Below are positions 42,190-52,042 of a stretch of 64,000 bases of DNA, in pieces. The translations under genes and the position numbers were made by a program. Origin of the DNA: Actinoplanes flavus (GTDB lineage: Bacteria; Actinomycetota; Actinomycetes; Mycobacteriales; Micromonosporaceae); the NCBI RefSeq assembly GCF_017592555.1, contig NZ_JAGFNS010000002.1:190586-254585 (forward strand), given 5' to 3'. The notes beneath the pieces are model-generated. The model did not search any database. It was not told the origin of the DNA and saw only the letters and a program-made list of their open reading frames with translations. Position 1 is the first letter of the stretch; every line of letters starts with the position of its first letter.

Positions 42190-42672
42190 GCTAACCCCAC
42201 GACACAGTTCCTTATGGCCGATCGTCGGGAGGAAGGTGGGGCGGGCACGCCCGCAGCCGCGACGCCAGGAAACAGCGCGCCCGCCCTACCCCGGCCGGCT
42301 CCCAGCTGCTCAACCAGGAACCGGAGTTCTCCCTGGCGCGCCGTGGCTCCGGAGCCCACCGGCAACGCGGGCGTGCGCGCATTCGGCGGGCAACAAGCGA
42401 CTTGCCCGATGACGATGTTCATCGCATTCCCTACATAGGGCACGGTCCGGTTCGCGTTCGGACTGTGCACGCGGCTTTCCGCCCCAATGAGGATTTCTTC
42501 CCGGCGGGCGGGCGCTCAGCTTGACGTCGCAAAATGGGACGGGCTGATGGTTTTTCACGCGCCCTTAAGGATCACAGCAGTATCGATCGAACGGAATACC
42601 AAATCGATGTGCATCGACGGTCGCAGATCAACATCCATATTGCCATGACCAGCCACTTCAAGGGAGCGAAAC
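42190..42672. other. intergenic region, partly lower GC
   Basis: 483 nt without a supported gene on either strand. From about 42550 to 42670 the sequence is less GC-rich than its surroundings and precedes a small plus-strand ORF, so it probably holds its promoter. Confidence 0.4.
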
Positions 42673-42813
42673 ATGATCCACGGCGGTGTGAGCGTTGTCA
42701 TCGTCATCCCCGATAAGGAAACGCTGACGATACTGATTCTGGCCGTAGCGCCGCCTATCGATCCCCATGCGCCGCACGAAAGATTCGGCTCTCCTGCGAA
42801 GGCCGGCGCCTAG
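42673..42813 (+). CDS. 46-residue hydrophobic ORF
   Basis: ATG at 42673 with GGGAG six bases upstream; stop TAG at 42811-42813. Sequence starts MIHGGVSVVIVIPDKETLTI and continues LILAVAPPIDPHAPHERFG. Hydrophobic N-terminal two-thirds, Pro/His end. It stands alone in a 955-nt gap in a locally AT-richer stretch. The ribosome binding site supports it; no family recognised. Confidence 0.35.
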   Translation: MIHGGVSVVIVIPDKETLTILILAVAPPIDPHAPHERFGSPAKAGA

Positions 42814-43145
42814 AGATCTGCCGATTGATCCTCACATCGAGCGGATCCCAATGAGTGCGCTGACCGCGTCTGCCTGTCGCTTTCCGCGAGCCGCCCACGA
42901 AGGGGCAACCGAATGCCAAAAGCGCAGCCAGAATTCCGCTGGTATGCCGCCGGCCCACGACAAGGAGCCGGTGCTCACTGCTGCTTTCCGGCGGTGCGTG
43001 CCGGGCGCTGCCAGGCGCCGGCACGGGTTTGACGCCAATCGCTGCCGCAGCGGCCGGTTCGGGGAGAGCGGCTCGCACTCTCAATTCAGGGCGGCGCGGG
43101 CTGTCTCGGGGGTTGCTGGGCGTGGGCCGCGCCTGCCGGTCGTGG
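42814..43145. other. intergenic region downstream of methyltransferase gene
   Basis: 332 nt between the small plus-strand ORF and the convergent methyltransferase gene. No gene or strong hairpin seen. Confidence 0.35.
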
Positions 43146-44507
43146 TTACGGGAGTCTCCCCACGACGCCGTAGAGGCTCACCTGCTCAGGCGGCGGACGG
43201 TCGTTCGGGTCGTCGACGGGGCGCCAATCACTGACCGCGACGAAGCCTGGCTCCAGGACATCCAGACCGGTGAAGAACGAGGCGATGTCGTCCTTCGTGC
43301 GGGTGCGGGCGTCAGCGGCACCCGAGGCGTACATCTGCTCATAGGCGGCAGCTTCTTCGGCGGTCACGAAGTCCGGCGTGCCATGCGAGACGATCAGGAA
43401 ACTGCCCGGTGCGGCTGCGTCCAGCAGGATGCGGACCACCCGCTGCGCCTCGGCCAGGTCGGGGATGAAGTGCAGCACCGCCGCCAGCACAATGCCCACG
43501 GGGCGGCGCAGGTCCAACGCCTTCGCGAAGTCGGGGTGCTCCAGGATTTGCTCAGGACGGCGCAGGTCCGCCTCAATGTAGGCCGTGTATCCCGCCGGGT
43601 CGCCCACGGTCAGCGCCCGTGCATGCGCCCCGACGAGCGGGTCGTTGTCGACATACAGCACCCGCGACTCCGGTGCGACCTGCTGCGCGATCTCATGGGT
43701 GTTGCCAGGCGCCGGCAGCCCGGTGCCGATGTCCAGGAACTGACGCACACCGCCCTGCGCCACGGCGTCCACGGCGCGACCCAGGAAGGCACGGTTCGCC
43801 AAGGCCGCCTTTCGCACCCACGGGAACCGTTGCGCGATCGCGTCACCGGAGGCCCGGTCGGCCTGGAAGTGGTCCTTGCCGCCGAGCCAGTAGTTGTACC
43901 GGCGGGCCGGGTGTGCCTTGCCCACGTCCAAGGTGCTCGACCTCCACGGTGACGCGCCGTCGGATACCAACCTAACGGCGGTGTCGGGAGTGGATAATCC
44001 GTTTCCCCTGCCGGACCGCGGCTCCGGGGGCGAATGGTCCGCGGCCGCGAGATCCTCGGCCTGCCGGCTCACCGTTGCTGTCCCGTCGGTCTCTGCGTCG
44101 TCGGGCCCGATGTCGTCGACCACCGGTTCCAGCGTCCGCTTGTGGTAGAAGCCGAGGTCCCTGTCGTTGTCGACCCCGAAGAACTTCCTGAAGGCGGCGC
44201 GACGGTACCTCGAGGGCCAGAGGACCTCGCCGCGCTGATACCGGCCGAATTCGCGTTCGTCGAAGAGACCGCCGTTGGCGGTCGCGAGGTCAACGTCGGG
44301 GAAGAGCTTGGCCATGATCTTGTTGAGAACTTCCACTGCTTCCGCCCGTTGCATGCGCGCAGGCCGACCGTCGGGACACGTTTCCGTCGCGGACGGCATC
44401 CGCAATAGCCGCGCCACCAGCTTCGGGTTCGACGATGCCTTGCGCCGCCTGCCCGGCGCGTCGGAGCGAGGCGCGGTTCGATCGAGCTCTTCAGTGGATG
44501 TAGGCAT
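43146..44507 (-). CDS. DUF574-type methyltransferase fused to N-terminal regulator-like domain
   Basis: 453 residues from the ATG at 44507 with GGAGGC upstream. The first ~150 residues resemble the start of actinobacterial XRE-type proteins (RMQRAEAVEVLNKIMAKLFPD, REFGRYQRGEVLWPSRYRRAAFRKFFGV). The rest is the same methyltransferase as at 36996: HPARRYNYWLGGKDHFQADR, FLDIGTGLPAPGNTHEIAQQ, VLYVDNDPLVGAHARAL and FFTGLDVLEPGFVAVSDWRP. The fusion of a DNA-binding-like head with the methyltransferase in one chain is notable. Confidence 0.8.
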   Translation of the reverse strand: MPTSTEELDRTAPRSDAPGRRRKASSNPKLVARLLRMPSATETCPDGRPARMQRAEAVEVLNKIMAKLFPDVDLATANGGLFDEREFGRYQRGEVLWPSRYRRAAFRKFFGVDNDRDLGFYHKRTLEPVVDDIGPDDAETDGTATVSRQAEDLAAADHSPPEPRSGRGNGLSTPDTAVRLVSDGASPWRSSTLDVGKAHPARRYNYWLGGKDHFQADRASGDAIAQRFPWVRKAALANRAFLGRAVDAVAQGGVRQFLDIGTGLPAPGNTHEIAQQVAPESRVLYVDNDPLVGAHARALTVGDPAGYTAYIEADLRRPEQILEHPDFAKALDLRRPVGIVLAAVLHFIPDLAEAQRVVRILLDAAAPGSFLIVSHGTPDFVTAEEAAAYEQMYASGAADARTRTKDDIASFFTGLDVLEPGFVAVSDWRPVDDPNDRPPPEQVSLYGVVGRLP

Positions 44508-44608
44508 GGATGCCTCCTTCTCATGCCGTTGGTGACGCGGACCCGGCGTCACCAACGCGTCCGCGATGATCAAGATCTCCTCGGCGGCGCGCCTGGCCGG
44601 GTGCGCGG

Positions 44609-44929
44609 TCACGCCGCCACCTTCACTGTGGGCGGCTGGCAGGCAGGCAACAGCCGCACCCGGCTGGCCCGATAGTCACGCCGCGGTCGTTGGTAGTCCG
44701 GTCGTACCCAGCCGCCCAGCGCCTCCGCGAACCCCGCGTCCGGCATGTTCGTCCTTAGAAACGCCTCCGCGCTCAGCCCGTGCCGGATCGCGGCGGGTAG
44801 CACGGCGCACCGGCCACCACCACTGCGATACGGCCCCAGCTGCTGGATCGCGGACTCCGGGTGAGCGAGCACCAGCTCGCGCGCGGCGTCCAGCGACGAC
44901 TGCTGCCACACCGCCTTCCTGGCGTTCAC
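44609..44929 (-). CDS. hypothetical protein
   Basis: 106 residues from a GTG at 44929 overlapping the upstream stop (GTGA). VWQQSSLDAARELVLAHPESAIQQLGPYR, FLRTNMPDAGFAEALGGWVRPD, then a basic tail (RDYRASRVRLLPACQPPTVKVAA). Helical start. No family recognised; coupling supports it. Confidence 0.55.
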   Translation of the reverse strand: MNARKAVWQQSSLDAARELVLAHPESAIQQLGPYRSGGGRCAVLPAAIRHGLSAEAFLRTNMPDAGFAEALGGWVRPDYQRPRRDYRASRVRLLPACQPPTVKVAA

Positions 44930-45888
44930 AGGGTGTCCCACGTCAGATGCCGGCGGCAGATCCGGTCGTGGTAGCGGCCGATCCGCAGATCATCGGCGTC
45001 GATCAGCCGGCCGACCATTAGCCGGTACCTGCCGGGCAACACCGCCAGCGCCTCGACCTCGACAAGCTCGGCCTCGCGATAACGGCCGCAGCGCCGCAGC
45101 ATCATCAGGTACGGGCTGACGATGTCTTGCCCCAGCCACGGGTCATGACCCTCCCGGTCCCGCCAGCCCCGCCATACCCGGCCGGCGAGGCGGATGGCAT
45201 CCCCGCACCGGCCGAGCGCATGCAGGGACACCGCCTGGCGGACCCGAGCCACATCGGCCGCGTCCGCGTCGCCGCACCACACATTCGCATCGATCGCCGC
45301 CTGATAGGCGTCGGCTGCCCGCGGCCACCACCCGCAATCCACGAAGGCCCAAGACTCGGCGACCTGAGCGGCCAGCCGAGCCGCTTCCACCGTGCGCGGA
45401 TGACCCCTGCCCCTGAGCAGCGCATTGGCGGCTCGGCTGTAACCCGCCCACGCCACGCACGTTGCGGCAGCATCGGCATAGGTGGCTCGGCTACCCAGCC
45501 GGATGTGCACAGCGTCGGCCAAGACGAGGTCCGGCGCGGCGAGCACTGGATCGATTCCCGCGAACAGCGGCGCTACCAGCTCCCCTGCCCCGCGACAATC
45601 ACCGTCCTCGGCCAGCAGCGACGCCCGACCCACGACCGCGGCCCGCGAGTCCATCGCCATCACGTCGGCACCGGATGCTGGGCTCGAGGACGGGTTCACC
45701 ACCGAGCCATCCTGCTGGCCGTCCGTGCAAGTCTCATCCAGTAGACCGGTCAATCGGCGCCGTAGGCGCGGACTCAGCGGTTGGATTCCCAGCAGCTCGC
45801 GAAGAGCGCGTAGCTCGTCATCACCGAACTCCTCCGCAGGCTCGTCGGCACCGTCCGAAGAAGGCCCCTGATCCTCGAACGCACTCAT
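44926..45888 (-). CDS. TPR-like helical-repeat protein
   Basis: 320 residues from the ATG at 45888 with GGGAGG upstream. An acidic N-terminus, then ELRALRELLGIQPLSPRLRRRLTGLL, and from about residue 110 repeats of helix pairs (YADAAATCVAWAGYSRAANALLRGRG, DAADVARVRQAVSLHALGRCGDAIRLAGRVWRGW) as in the C-terminal half of XRE/TPR regulators. No HTH. Similar in build to the 37802 and 47317 proteins. Confidence 0.65.
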   Translation of the reverse strand: MSAFEDQGPSSDGADEPAEEFGDDELRALRELLGIQPLSPRLRRRLTGLLDETCTDGQQDGSVVNPSSSPASGADVMAMDSRAAVVGRASLLAEDGDCRGAGELVAPLFAGIDPVLAAPDLVLADAVHIRLGSRATYADAAATCVAWAGYSRAANALLRGRGHPRTVEAARLAAQVAESWAFVDCGWWPRAADAYQAAIDANVWCGDADAADVARVRQAVSLHALGRCGDAIRLAGRVWRGWRDREGHDPWLGQDIVSPYLMMLRRCGRYREAELVEVEALAVLPGRYRLMVGRLIDADDLRIGRYHDRICRRHLTWDTL

Positions 45889-46466
45889 CACAAACCTCCC
45901 CAGATGCAGGGCGAGACACATCGTGGCGCGAACGCGGCTGATGGCCCTGCCAGGCACTCCCGCCGGCCCGCAGACAACGCTCGAACAAGCTGCGCAGAAA
46001 GGCAGGACCCCGCGTCGGTTCGGCCCTGCACCGGCGACGTCACGACACTCCTACTCCACTACGACCGGCCTGCCAGCCGACGGCGGGTACTGGTTCCAGC
46101 AGCCGGTGTTGCGCACACGGACCGCACTACCAGGTCAGTCATGGCGTCTCACCCCCCGCCGGCTGCCTGCTCAAGCATCCGTTTCGTCCTACACGGCCAT
46201 GGCATCCGGCATGCGCACGTCAGCCGCAACGGATCGCGCCAACACCACGTCGGCCGGTGCACTCCTCCAGCGCCGCTCCAGAAACGAGAGGCCATGGCAA
46301 CTCCTTACTGGTCCGTCTGACGGTCGAGTCGATGGGATGGCTTATCGCCGCTACTGCGCGGAACGTCATGGCATCCGGCTGCCGTACATGTCCGCGGCCA
46401 GGCAGCACGAATACCAACCGCCAAGGGCGCCGGATGACGTGTGAGCGCTGATGTTGTTCACCGGCA
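45889..46466. other. intergenic region
   Basis: 578 nt without a gene I can support. A 30-40 codon frame on the plus strand near 46336-46441 (MAYRRYCAERHGIRLPYMSA) has no clear ribosome site. No strong terminator seen. Confidence 0.35.
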
Positions 46467-47162
46467 CTACTGCTTCCCGCGAAGATGACGACCGACATCG
46501 ATCAACCTGCCGGCTGCGGCCGAGAAGCGATGCCCGGCTTGATTAACCGGACTCTGCGGCTCCGGCACGACTACCTCACGCCTCCAAAGCGGCCACAGCT
46601 CGATCGGATAGTCAGCAATCACGATCGGCTCCTCGTCGGCCTCATAGCCGTGCCGTTGGAAAGATCTTCGAGCCAGTTCGCCGGGGACCGTCACATACCG
46701 CGGCCCAGATCCGGTGATGAACCTGCGGGGCTCGGTGATCAGCCTCGTCCCGATACCCCGTTGCTGGTGCGCAGGCAATGTGCCGAGATAAGCCAGGTGC
46801 TCATGCGCAGCAACCGGATGACGCTCGACGAGCGCTCGATCCAACTTGAAGAGCCGCCTCGCGAAGCCCGACGCGTCAGGGCCCGGCCATGTCGGCTCGG
46901 CGAAGAACACGGATTGCTGCGAACACGGAAGCCACACTGCGACCGCGACCGTTCCACCGGACACCTCGACGACGCGCACGACACCATGCCGCACACCGTC
47001 GGCCACCACGGTTCGGAAGCGCTCGAACAGAAGCACGCCGCAGACGGCATTACTCTCCAGCCAACGACCGATCGGGCTGACCAGAGCTGCGGAGGCAAGT
47101 ACCCCCGCAGCTGTGTTCATGTCCCAGGGTGTGGCGTCGCGAATCGCCAACTCTGTCGACAT
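46467..47162 (-). CDS. GNAT-like acetyltransferase
   Basis: 231 residues. AIRDATPWDMNTAAGVLASA, then HEHLAYLGTLPAHQQRGIGTRLITE (acetyl-CoA loop QQRGIGTRL) and YVTVPGELARRSFQRHGYEAD. The fold matches GNAT enzymes, with a longer middle region than the 39204 protein. No neighbour suggests a substrate. Confidence 0.8.
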   Translation of the reverse strand: MSTELAIRDATPWDMNTAAGVLASAALVSPIGRWLESNAVCGVLLFERFRTVVADGVRHGVVRVVEVSGGTVAVAVWLPCSQQSVFFAEPTWPGPDASGFARRLFKLDRALVERHPVAAHEHLAYLGTLPAHQQRGIGTRLITEPRRFITGSGPRYVTVPGELARRSFQRHGYEADEEPIVIADYPIELWPLWRREVVVPEPQSPVNQAGHRFSAAAGRLIDVGRHLRGKQ

Positions 47163-47316
47163 GGCCTCAACCTCCGCCCGTCAGGTCCGCTGCGGTATCG
47201 ATCGAAAGAGTGTTCCGCCGAACCTGGCCGCCTGTTCAGACGAAGACCTGGTACGGGCTGCTTGCCCAGATTGGAGACCGAAAGCGGGCGGGCCAGCACC
47301 GATGTCGTGCTTGATG

Positions 47317-48415
47317 TCATCCATCTGCGGCATGCGGCTTCGGCTGGTAAAGATTGGGCTGACCCGCTTCGGCAGATATACCCGCGGCAGCGAGCACCGC
47401 GACGACGGCCGCAGGTGGGAATCCGAGCCTGTCGGCGATCGTGATCACCGTCTGCCTGCTGCTCGTGTAGCGGCCGAGGATCGCGGCGCGAATGCCAGGG
47501 CTTGCCCAGACGTCCGCGTTCTGGAGTGCGGGCTCCACGACGACGGGGTGCCGTCTGGCTGGCACGTTGAATTTTGGGGTCGCCGGTGAGTTGTTCGAGT
47601 ACGGAGTGGCGAATCCTGACAGCGGGCCGGGGCCTGCGGTGCCTGCCTGGTAGTAGGCCATGGTCCGCGCTGCAGATTCCTCGATGTCGCCTGATAGCTG
47701 GCTCGTCGCCGAGTAGATCTGAAGCGAGGTAGGCGGCAGCGGCCGTCTCTGCAACGACCAACAGTCCACTGTAGGTTCGGAGCGTTTCCTGACCTGCCGT
47801 CGTCAGGCCGCACTGTTCAATCAGCCGCAGCGCCTGCAAGAGCAATACTGGGCCGTGGAGGAGCATCGGCTGATGGTGCGGTGTCCAAGCGTGCAAGACG
47901 ATGTCCGCCTGGCGCAGAGCGTTCTCACAGTCACCACTGGAGTGCAGCAGCCGCGCGAGCGCCAGCCGAGCGTGGGCATGCTGATCGGCGGGGCCGCAGC
48001 GTTGATAGTGCGAGGTCAGGGCCCGGCGCAGGTCGATGGCTGCGGCGATGCAGTGATGATCGCGAAGCACATCGGCGAGGCGATCGCTGGCTTCGAGCGT
48101 GTCGGAGTGGCCGTCGCCCCGCAGAACGAGCGCGGCGCGATAGGCATACATCGCCCAGGGCAGCTGGACCTGGCTCGCGGCGGCAGTTCGAGTGTGCAGG
48201 AGAGCGGCCTGCAGCAGCCGCTCGTCAAGCGGTGTGGCATGCGTGTCCAGTAGCGCCAACCGATGCCCGAGGTCGGTCACGGAATCGTGGTATCCGCCGG
48301 GGCCGGTGCTGGTTCGCAGGCGATCACAGGCCGCTAGCAAACCGGCAAAGTCATCGGAATGATCGACAAGCGCAACCGCCGGATCCTGGCGTTCGAAAGT
48401 CAGGTAAGTACTCAC
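47317..48415 (-). CDS. TPR-like protein, probably frameshifted
   Basis: One frame gives about 230 residues of helix-pair repeats (LLAACDRLRTSTG, LLQAALLHTRTAAASQVQLPWAMYAYRAALVL, HAHARLALARLLHSSGDCENALRQADIVL, GLLVVAETAAAAYLASDLL). Beyond about 47715 it turns Arg/Pro-rich, while another frame carries coding-like LSGDIEESAARTMAYYQAGT and RQTVITIADRLGFPPAAVVAVLAAAGI (an HTH-like end). I read them as one gene with a 1-base frame change near 47715. The protein has a TPR body with a C-terminal DNA-binding-like helix pair. Confidence 0.55.
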
Positions 48416-48774
48416 GTCTTCCCCATCAGCATTCGAGACGGGACGTATCGGTCAGCCCTGTCCTCGGCCAGCAGCAGCGCCCGTCGTGGCGGGTGCGGCC
48501 ACGGTCACGCGCAGTCCTCGTAGTCCTCACTCGGCCCCACCGCCCGACGCGCCACGGCTGCGTCCCCGCGGACGACGGCGCATCACCGTATAGCCCCGTT
48601 TCCGGATCTCGCCGCTACGCATGGTTAAACCATGACTGATCCATGTGGACCGCGTAAGGCCGTTTACAGGACTTTTAAAGGACTTGGAATATGAGAACTA
48701 CGCTGTAAGACTCTAATGCGGCATGGAGAAGACCTCTGGTTCTATGCTTCGGAGACCAGCAGTGATGGGAGAGC
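48416..48774. other. promoter region of XRE gene
   Basis: 359 nt without a gene. From about 48630 the DNA is AT-richer and holds a direct repeat (48668-48685) likely to be part of the promoter/operator of the XRE regulator. Confidence 0.4.
48668..48685 (+). promoter_or_regulatory. candidate operator: direct repeat AGGACTT
   Basis: AGGACTT occurs at 48668-48674 and 48679-48685, 11 bp apart, one helical turn, about 90 nt before the XRE start. The spacing and AT-rich setting fit a repressor site. No other copies noticed. Confidence 0.35.
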
Positions 48775-50046
48775 ATGATGAACCCCCGCGCCCGTGGGAA
48801 CACCGCCCTCAAGGCCGCACGCCAGCATGCAGGCTTTTCCTCGCAGCAGGCGTTCGTAGACGCGCTAAATCGAGCCGCGCCCCGAATCGGTCTAGGTCAG
48901 ATGGAAGTGAGCGTTCGGCAGGTTCGACGGTGGGAGTCAAGTAATCCGCCCTGGCCCCGTGCGGAACACCAACGACTCCTCGTTCATGTTCTCCAGCTTC
49001 CGGTGGAGCGACTCGGCTTCACGCCTCCATGGGAAGCCGCAGATCCTGCCGCTGCCCGCGGCGCCTCCGCCGTCCATGGCGGCCATGCCGGACCGGGAAC
49101 GCCACTTCCCTCGGCATCGAGGTCGGTTCAGCCACCCACGATCGGCGCCGATTACAGCGCGATCACAGCTGCACATCGTCGAATGTATTCGAGTGTGCAA
49201 CCGACCCACCTGCACCTCGCGGTCGTTGAACATACGCGGCTAGGACTCCAGTTGCTCACGGAGACAAGCGGGGTAGCTCGTCGGGTGGTCTCGCTCGCAT
49301 TGGCCGAGTCGTTACTGCTCGCCGGCCGAATCGAGTTCTTCGACCTTCGGCAGTCCGAGGAAGCTGACGCAACTTTCATCCGCGCCTTGCAGGCCGCCGG
49401 GGAAGCCGATGACTCGCTGTTGGGCTCGGCCATCCTCGCGCACGCGGCTTTCATCCCCGGCTGGAACAATCATCCGGCGGAGGCTGCCGAGCGCCTTCGA
49501 GCCGCCCGGACTTACGCCCGGCGAGGACCGGCGTCCGCCGAGTTCCTGGCATGGATCGATGCCGTTGAGGCCGAATGCAGCTCTCGTTGCGGGCATCCCG
49601 GCGATGCGCTTACAGCCATCGACAGCGCCGAGGACGTTCTCGCGTCCGAAAATGACAACCACTCGCCTGAGTGGTTCACATGGTTCTCCGCCGCTCGACT
49701 GGCGGCCTTCAAGGGCAACATCCAGCTCCTCGCAGGCCGCTACTCCCAGGCGCGGAGTTCTCTAACCGAGGCATTAACCGGCCTGGAAGCTGGCGAAAGC
49801 AAGCAACGTGCGGTAGTTCTGGCTGACCTGGCCACCGTGGAGGTGTCCCAGGAAAAGCCCGTCGAATCATGCAAGCGCCTGCACGAAGCTCTCGATCAAC
49901 TCGCGGTCACTTGGTATGCGACTGGTATGGAACGTGTCCGCAAGGTTCGCGAAGGTCTCCAACCATGGGCCGACCTCGATGAGGTTCAGTCGATCGACGA
50001 CCGGCTCTACGGCTGGAGCACGACGCTCAACGCCCTGCGAGGCTGA
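48775..50046 (+). CDS. XRE-family regulator with TPR domain
   Basis: 423 residues with GGAGAGC before the ATG-ATG. N-terminal helix-turn-helix: ALKAARQHAGFSSQQAFVDALN, RQVRRWESSNPPWP. From about residue 130 it is all helical repeats of the type used by actinobacterial TPR regulators (VSLALAESLLLAGRIEFFDLRQSEEADATFIRALQAA, GHPGDALTAIDSAEDVL, FKGNIQLLAGRYSQARSSLTEALTGL). The 3' end overlaps the convergent HAD gene by 20 bp. Likely controls a neighbouring gene through the AGGACTT repeat. Confidence 0.85.
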   Translation: MMNPRARGNTALKAARQHAGFSSQQAFVDALNRAAPRIGLGQMEVSVRQVRRWESSNPPWPRAEHQRLLVHVLQLPVERLGFTPPWEAADPAAARGASAVHGGHAGPGTPLPSASRSVQPPTIGADYSAITAAHRRMYSSVQPTHLHLAVVEHTRLGLQLLTETSGVARRVVSLALAESLLLAGRIEFFDLRQSEEADATFIRALQAAGEADDSLLGSAILAHAAFIPGWNNHPAEAAERLRAARTYARRGPASAEFLAWIDAVEAECSSRCGHPGDALTAIDSAEDVLASENDNHSPEWFTWFSAARLAAFKGNIQLLAGRYSQARSSLTEALTGLEAGESKQRAVVLADLATVEVSQEKPVESCKRLHEALDQLAVTWYATGMERVRKVREGLQPWADLDEVQSIDDRLYGWSTTLNALRG

Positions 50047-50686
50047 GTGTCTCAATTCGGGCAGGCAGCTCCGCCAACGAGTCGATACGCATCGTAGGCA
50101 CCTGAGCGGCTTGAGGATCCTGCTGCTGAATGAACCCCCAAGGCCCCCGGCGTATCAGAGCCGTCTTGAAGCCCGCAGTGTTCGCGGGAAGAATGTCGTT
50201 GTCCAGGCGATCGCCCACGTAGATGGCTTCTTCCGGCTTGCACGGCATCGACGCCGCCACCGCGTCGAAGAAGGCGATGTTGGGCTTCGAGACGCCCCAG
50301 TCGTCTGACGTGGCGATCATGTCGCTGGGTAGGTCGAGGGCACGGAGGATGCCGCCCGCTCGTACGGTCTGGTTTCCGGCAATGCCCACCCAGAGTCCTC
50401 TGTCGCGTAGGGCCGACAAGGCTGGACGGACATCAGGGTAAAGATCCTCTTCGCCGAACCACTCCGGCTGGCCAGCGGCTGCACGCTTTTCGCGCTCCTC
50501 CGCTAGGTCGAAGCCAGATCGGAACACCTGAAAGGTCTCCCGGTAATCCAGTCCTCTCGCGATCACCGCGCCGAACACGGCCGAGAAGGTGTGCCGTGGT
50601 ACTCCGAGCCAGTCAGCCCAGGTGCCGTACTCTCTCGCCTCATTTACGAGACACTCACCAACGTCGAAGACTACTGCTTGGATCAC
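50027..50686 (-). CDS. HAD-family hydrolase
   Basis: 219 residues. Motif I is VVFDVGECLVNE: the nucleophile Asp is kept but the usual second Asp is Gly, as in many HAD phosphatase-like proteins of the epoxide-hydrolase N-domain type. Motif II VGIAGNQT (Thr replaced by Asn-Gln), motif III around SKPNIAFF (Lys), motif IV YVGDRLDNDILPA (Asp-Asp). A small helical cap follows motif I. Substrate unknown. Convergent with the XRE gene. Confidence 0.85.
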   Translation of the reverse strand: MIQAVVFDVGECLVNEAREYGTWADWLGVPRHTFSAVFGAVIARGLDYRETFQVFRSGFDLAEEREKRAAAGQPEWFGEEDLYPDVRPALSALRDRGLWVGIAGNQTVRAGGILRALDLPSDMIATSDDWGVSKPNIAFFDAVAASMPCKPEEAIYVGDRLDNDILPANTAGFKTALIRRGPWGFIQQQDPQAAQVPTMRIDSLAELPARIETLSLAGR

Positions 50687-51328
50687 GCCGAGCAGCCTAG
50701 CCTCTGATGCGGAGGCTCGGTGGGCACAGATCGTCCGTTCCGCAGATCAGCGCTCCCCTGGCGGGCCAAATGCAACCGTCATAGCCAGGTGCTCGCCCTC
50801 ACGAACGCTGGCTGACCGTCGCTGAGCAGCAGACTGGCGGCCTGGACGGGCCTGTCAAGATAACGGCTCTGGCTCACATTCGGTGGTGACGTGCTGTAGC
50901 GGCACTGTGGAACTGAGCGAGAGGCCCTGACATCGCCAGTTCGGGATAGGTCGGCCTTTACTTCGAGCCGACAGAGGCAGCAGCCCACTACCTTTGGTCG
51001 GATAATTCCGAGCTACCCAATGCAGCCAGTCGGGATTCGGGCCGGTTACTCACTGCTACCACCGAAAGTGAGACAGAGCCGTTATTCGTACAGTCCCGCC
51101 TGGACCTGGGGAGGAGGCGAGTGTGGCAGGTAGCCGCGCTCGCTCTCCCGGGCGCCGGGCACTCGGGACGACGGCTGCCGGTTCGCTTTGCCATTCGAGC
51201 GGCATCGGCGGTTACGGTAGCGTTCTGTAGTGATGTGCATCTATGTTGGTGCGGTCAAGGCCTTCGGGGTGTCCGGTGGCGCTCAGGAGTGGGTGCGCCT
51301 GCTGAGCGGTCGTGTAAGGATCACTGCT
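50687..51328. other. intergenic region
   Basis: 642 nt without a supported gene. Short open frames on both strands lack ribosome sites. The last 80 nt before the peptidase gene are AT-richer and may hold its promoter. Confidence 0.4.
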
Positions 51329-52042
51329 GTGACCGCCGCAGCGCCGACGATTCTGGCGACGACAATGGGGTTTCACCGCGGGGGCCGGGCGTGGACACCG
51401 TCGCCCGTCTTCGACTTGGCGTTCCGGTTGGCTGGTGATTCGGAGCAGCCGCGGCTGTGCCTCCTGGCAACCGGTAGTGGTGACAGCCCGTCCAGCATCG
51501 TAGGGTTCTACGGCGCGTTCGCCGGGAGCAGGGTGCAGGCGTCGCATGTCGCATTGTTCGAGATGCCGAATGTGGAGGACGTGGCGTCCCATCTGCTCGC
51601 TCAGGATGTGATCTGGGTCGACCGGGGAAGTGTGGTGAACCTGCTCGCGGTCTGGCGAGCGCATCAGCTCGATGAGGTGTTGCATCGATGCTGGCAGGCC
51701 GGTGTGGTGTTGGCGGGTGAGTCGGCTGGGTCGTTGTGCTGGCATGCGGCGGGCAGTACCGACGCGTACGGGCCGGGCTTGTCGGTCACTTCCGGGTTGG
51801 GGTGGCTGCCATATGCGAACGCGGTGCACTACCGGGAACGCCGTAAGCATTTCCACCGGGCGATGCGGGACGGGCTAATGCCGGACATCGGGTACGCCAC
51901 TGATGTGGGAGCCGGGTTGGTCTATCGGGGGACGGACCTGGTGGAGGTTGTTGTGGACCGGTCCGGCGCGGGTGGGTACCGGGTGCAGGTCGCCGGCGGC
52001 GAGGTCGTGGAGAGTGCGCTGCCGGTGCGGCGGCTGGGATAG
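51329..52042 (+). CDS. peptidase E-like (S51 family) protein
   Basis: 237 residues from a GTG at 51329 with AAGGA upstream; a start at 51230 is possible but weaker. MGFHRGG, PRLCLLATGSGD, VASHLLAQDVIWVDRGSVVNLLAVW, and GVVLAGESAGSLCWHAAGSTD with the nucleophile Ser in GxSAG, then the His-containing IGYATDVGAGLVY. S51 peptidases remove N-terminal Asp or act as cyanophycinase-like enzymes. It sits beside the base-modification operon and convergent with the XRE gene. Confidence 0.83.
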   Translation: MTAAAPTILATTMGFHRGGRAWTPSPVFDLAFRLAGDSEQPRLCLLATGSGDSPSSIVGFYGAFAGSRVQASHVALFEMPNVEDVASHLLAQDVIWVDRGSVVNLLAVWRAHQLDEVLHRCWQAGVVLAGESAGSLCWHAAGSTDAYGPGLSVTSGLGWLPYANAVHYRERRKHFHRAMRDGLMPDIGYATDVGAGLVYRGTDLVEVVVDRSGAGGYRVQVAGGEVVESALPVRRLG

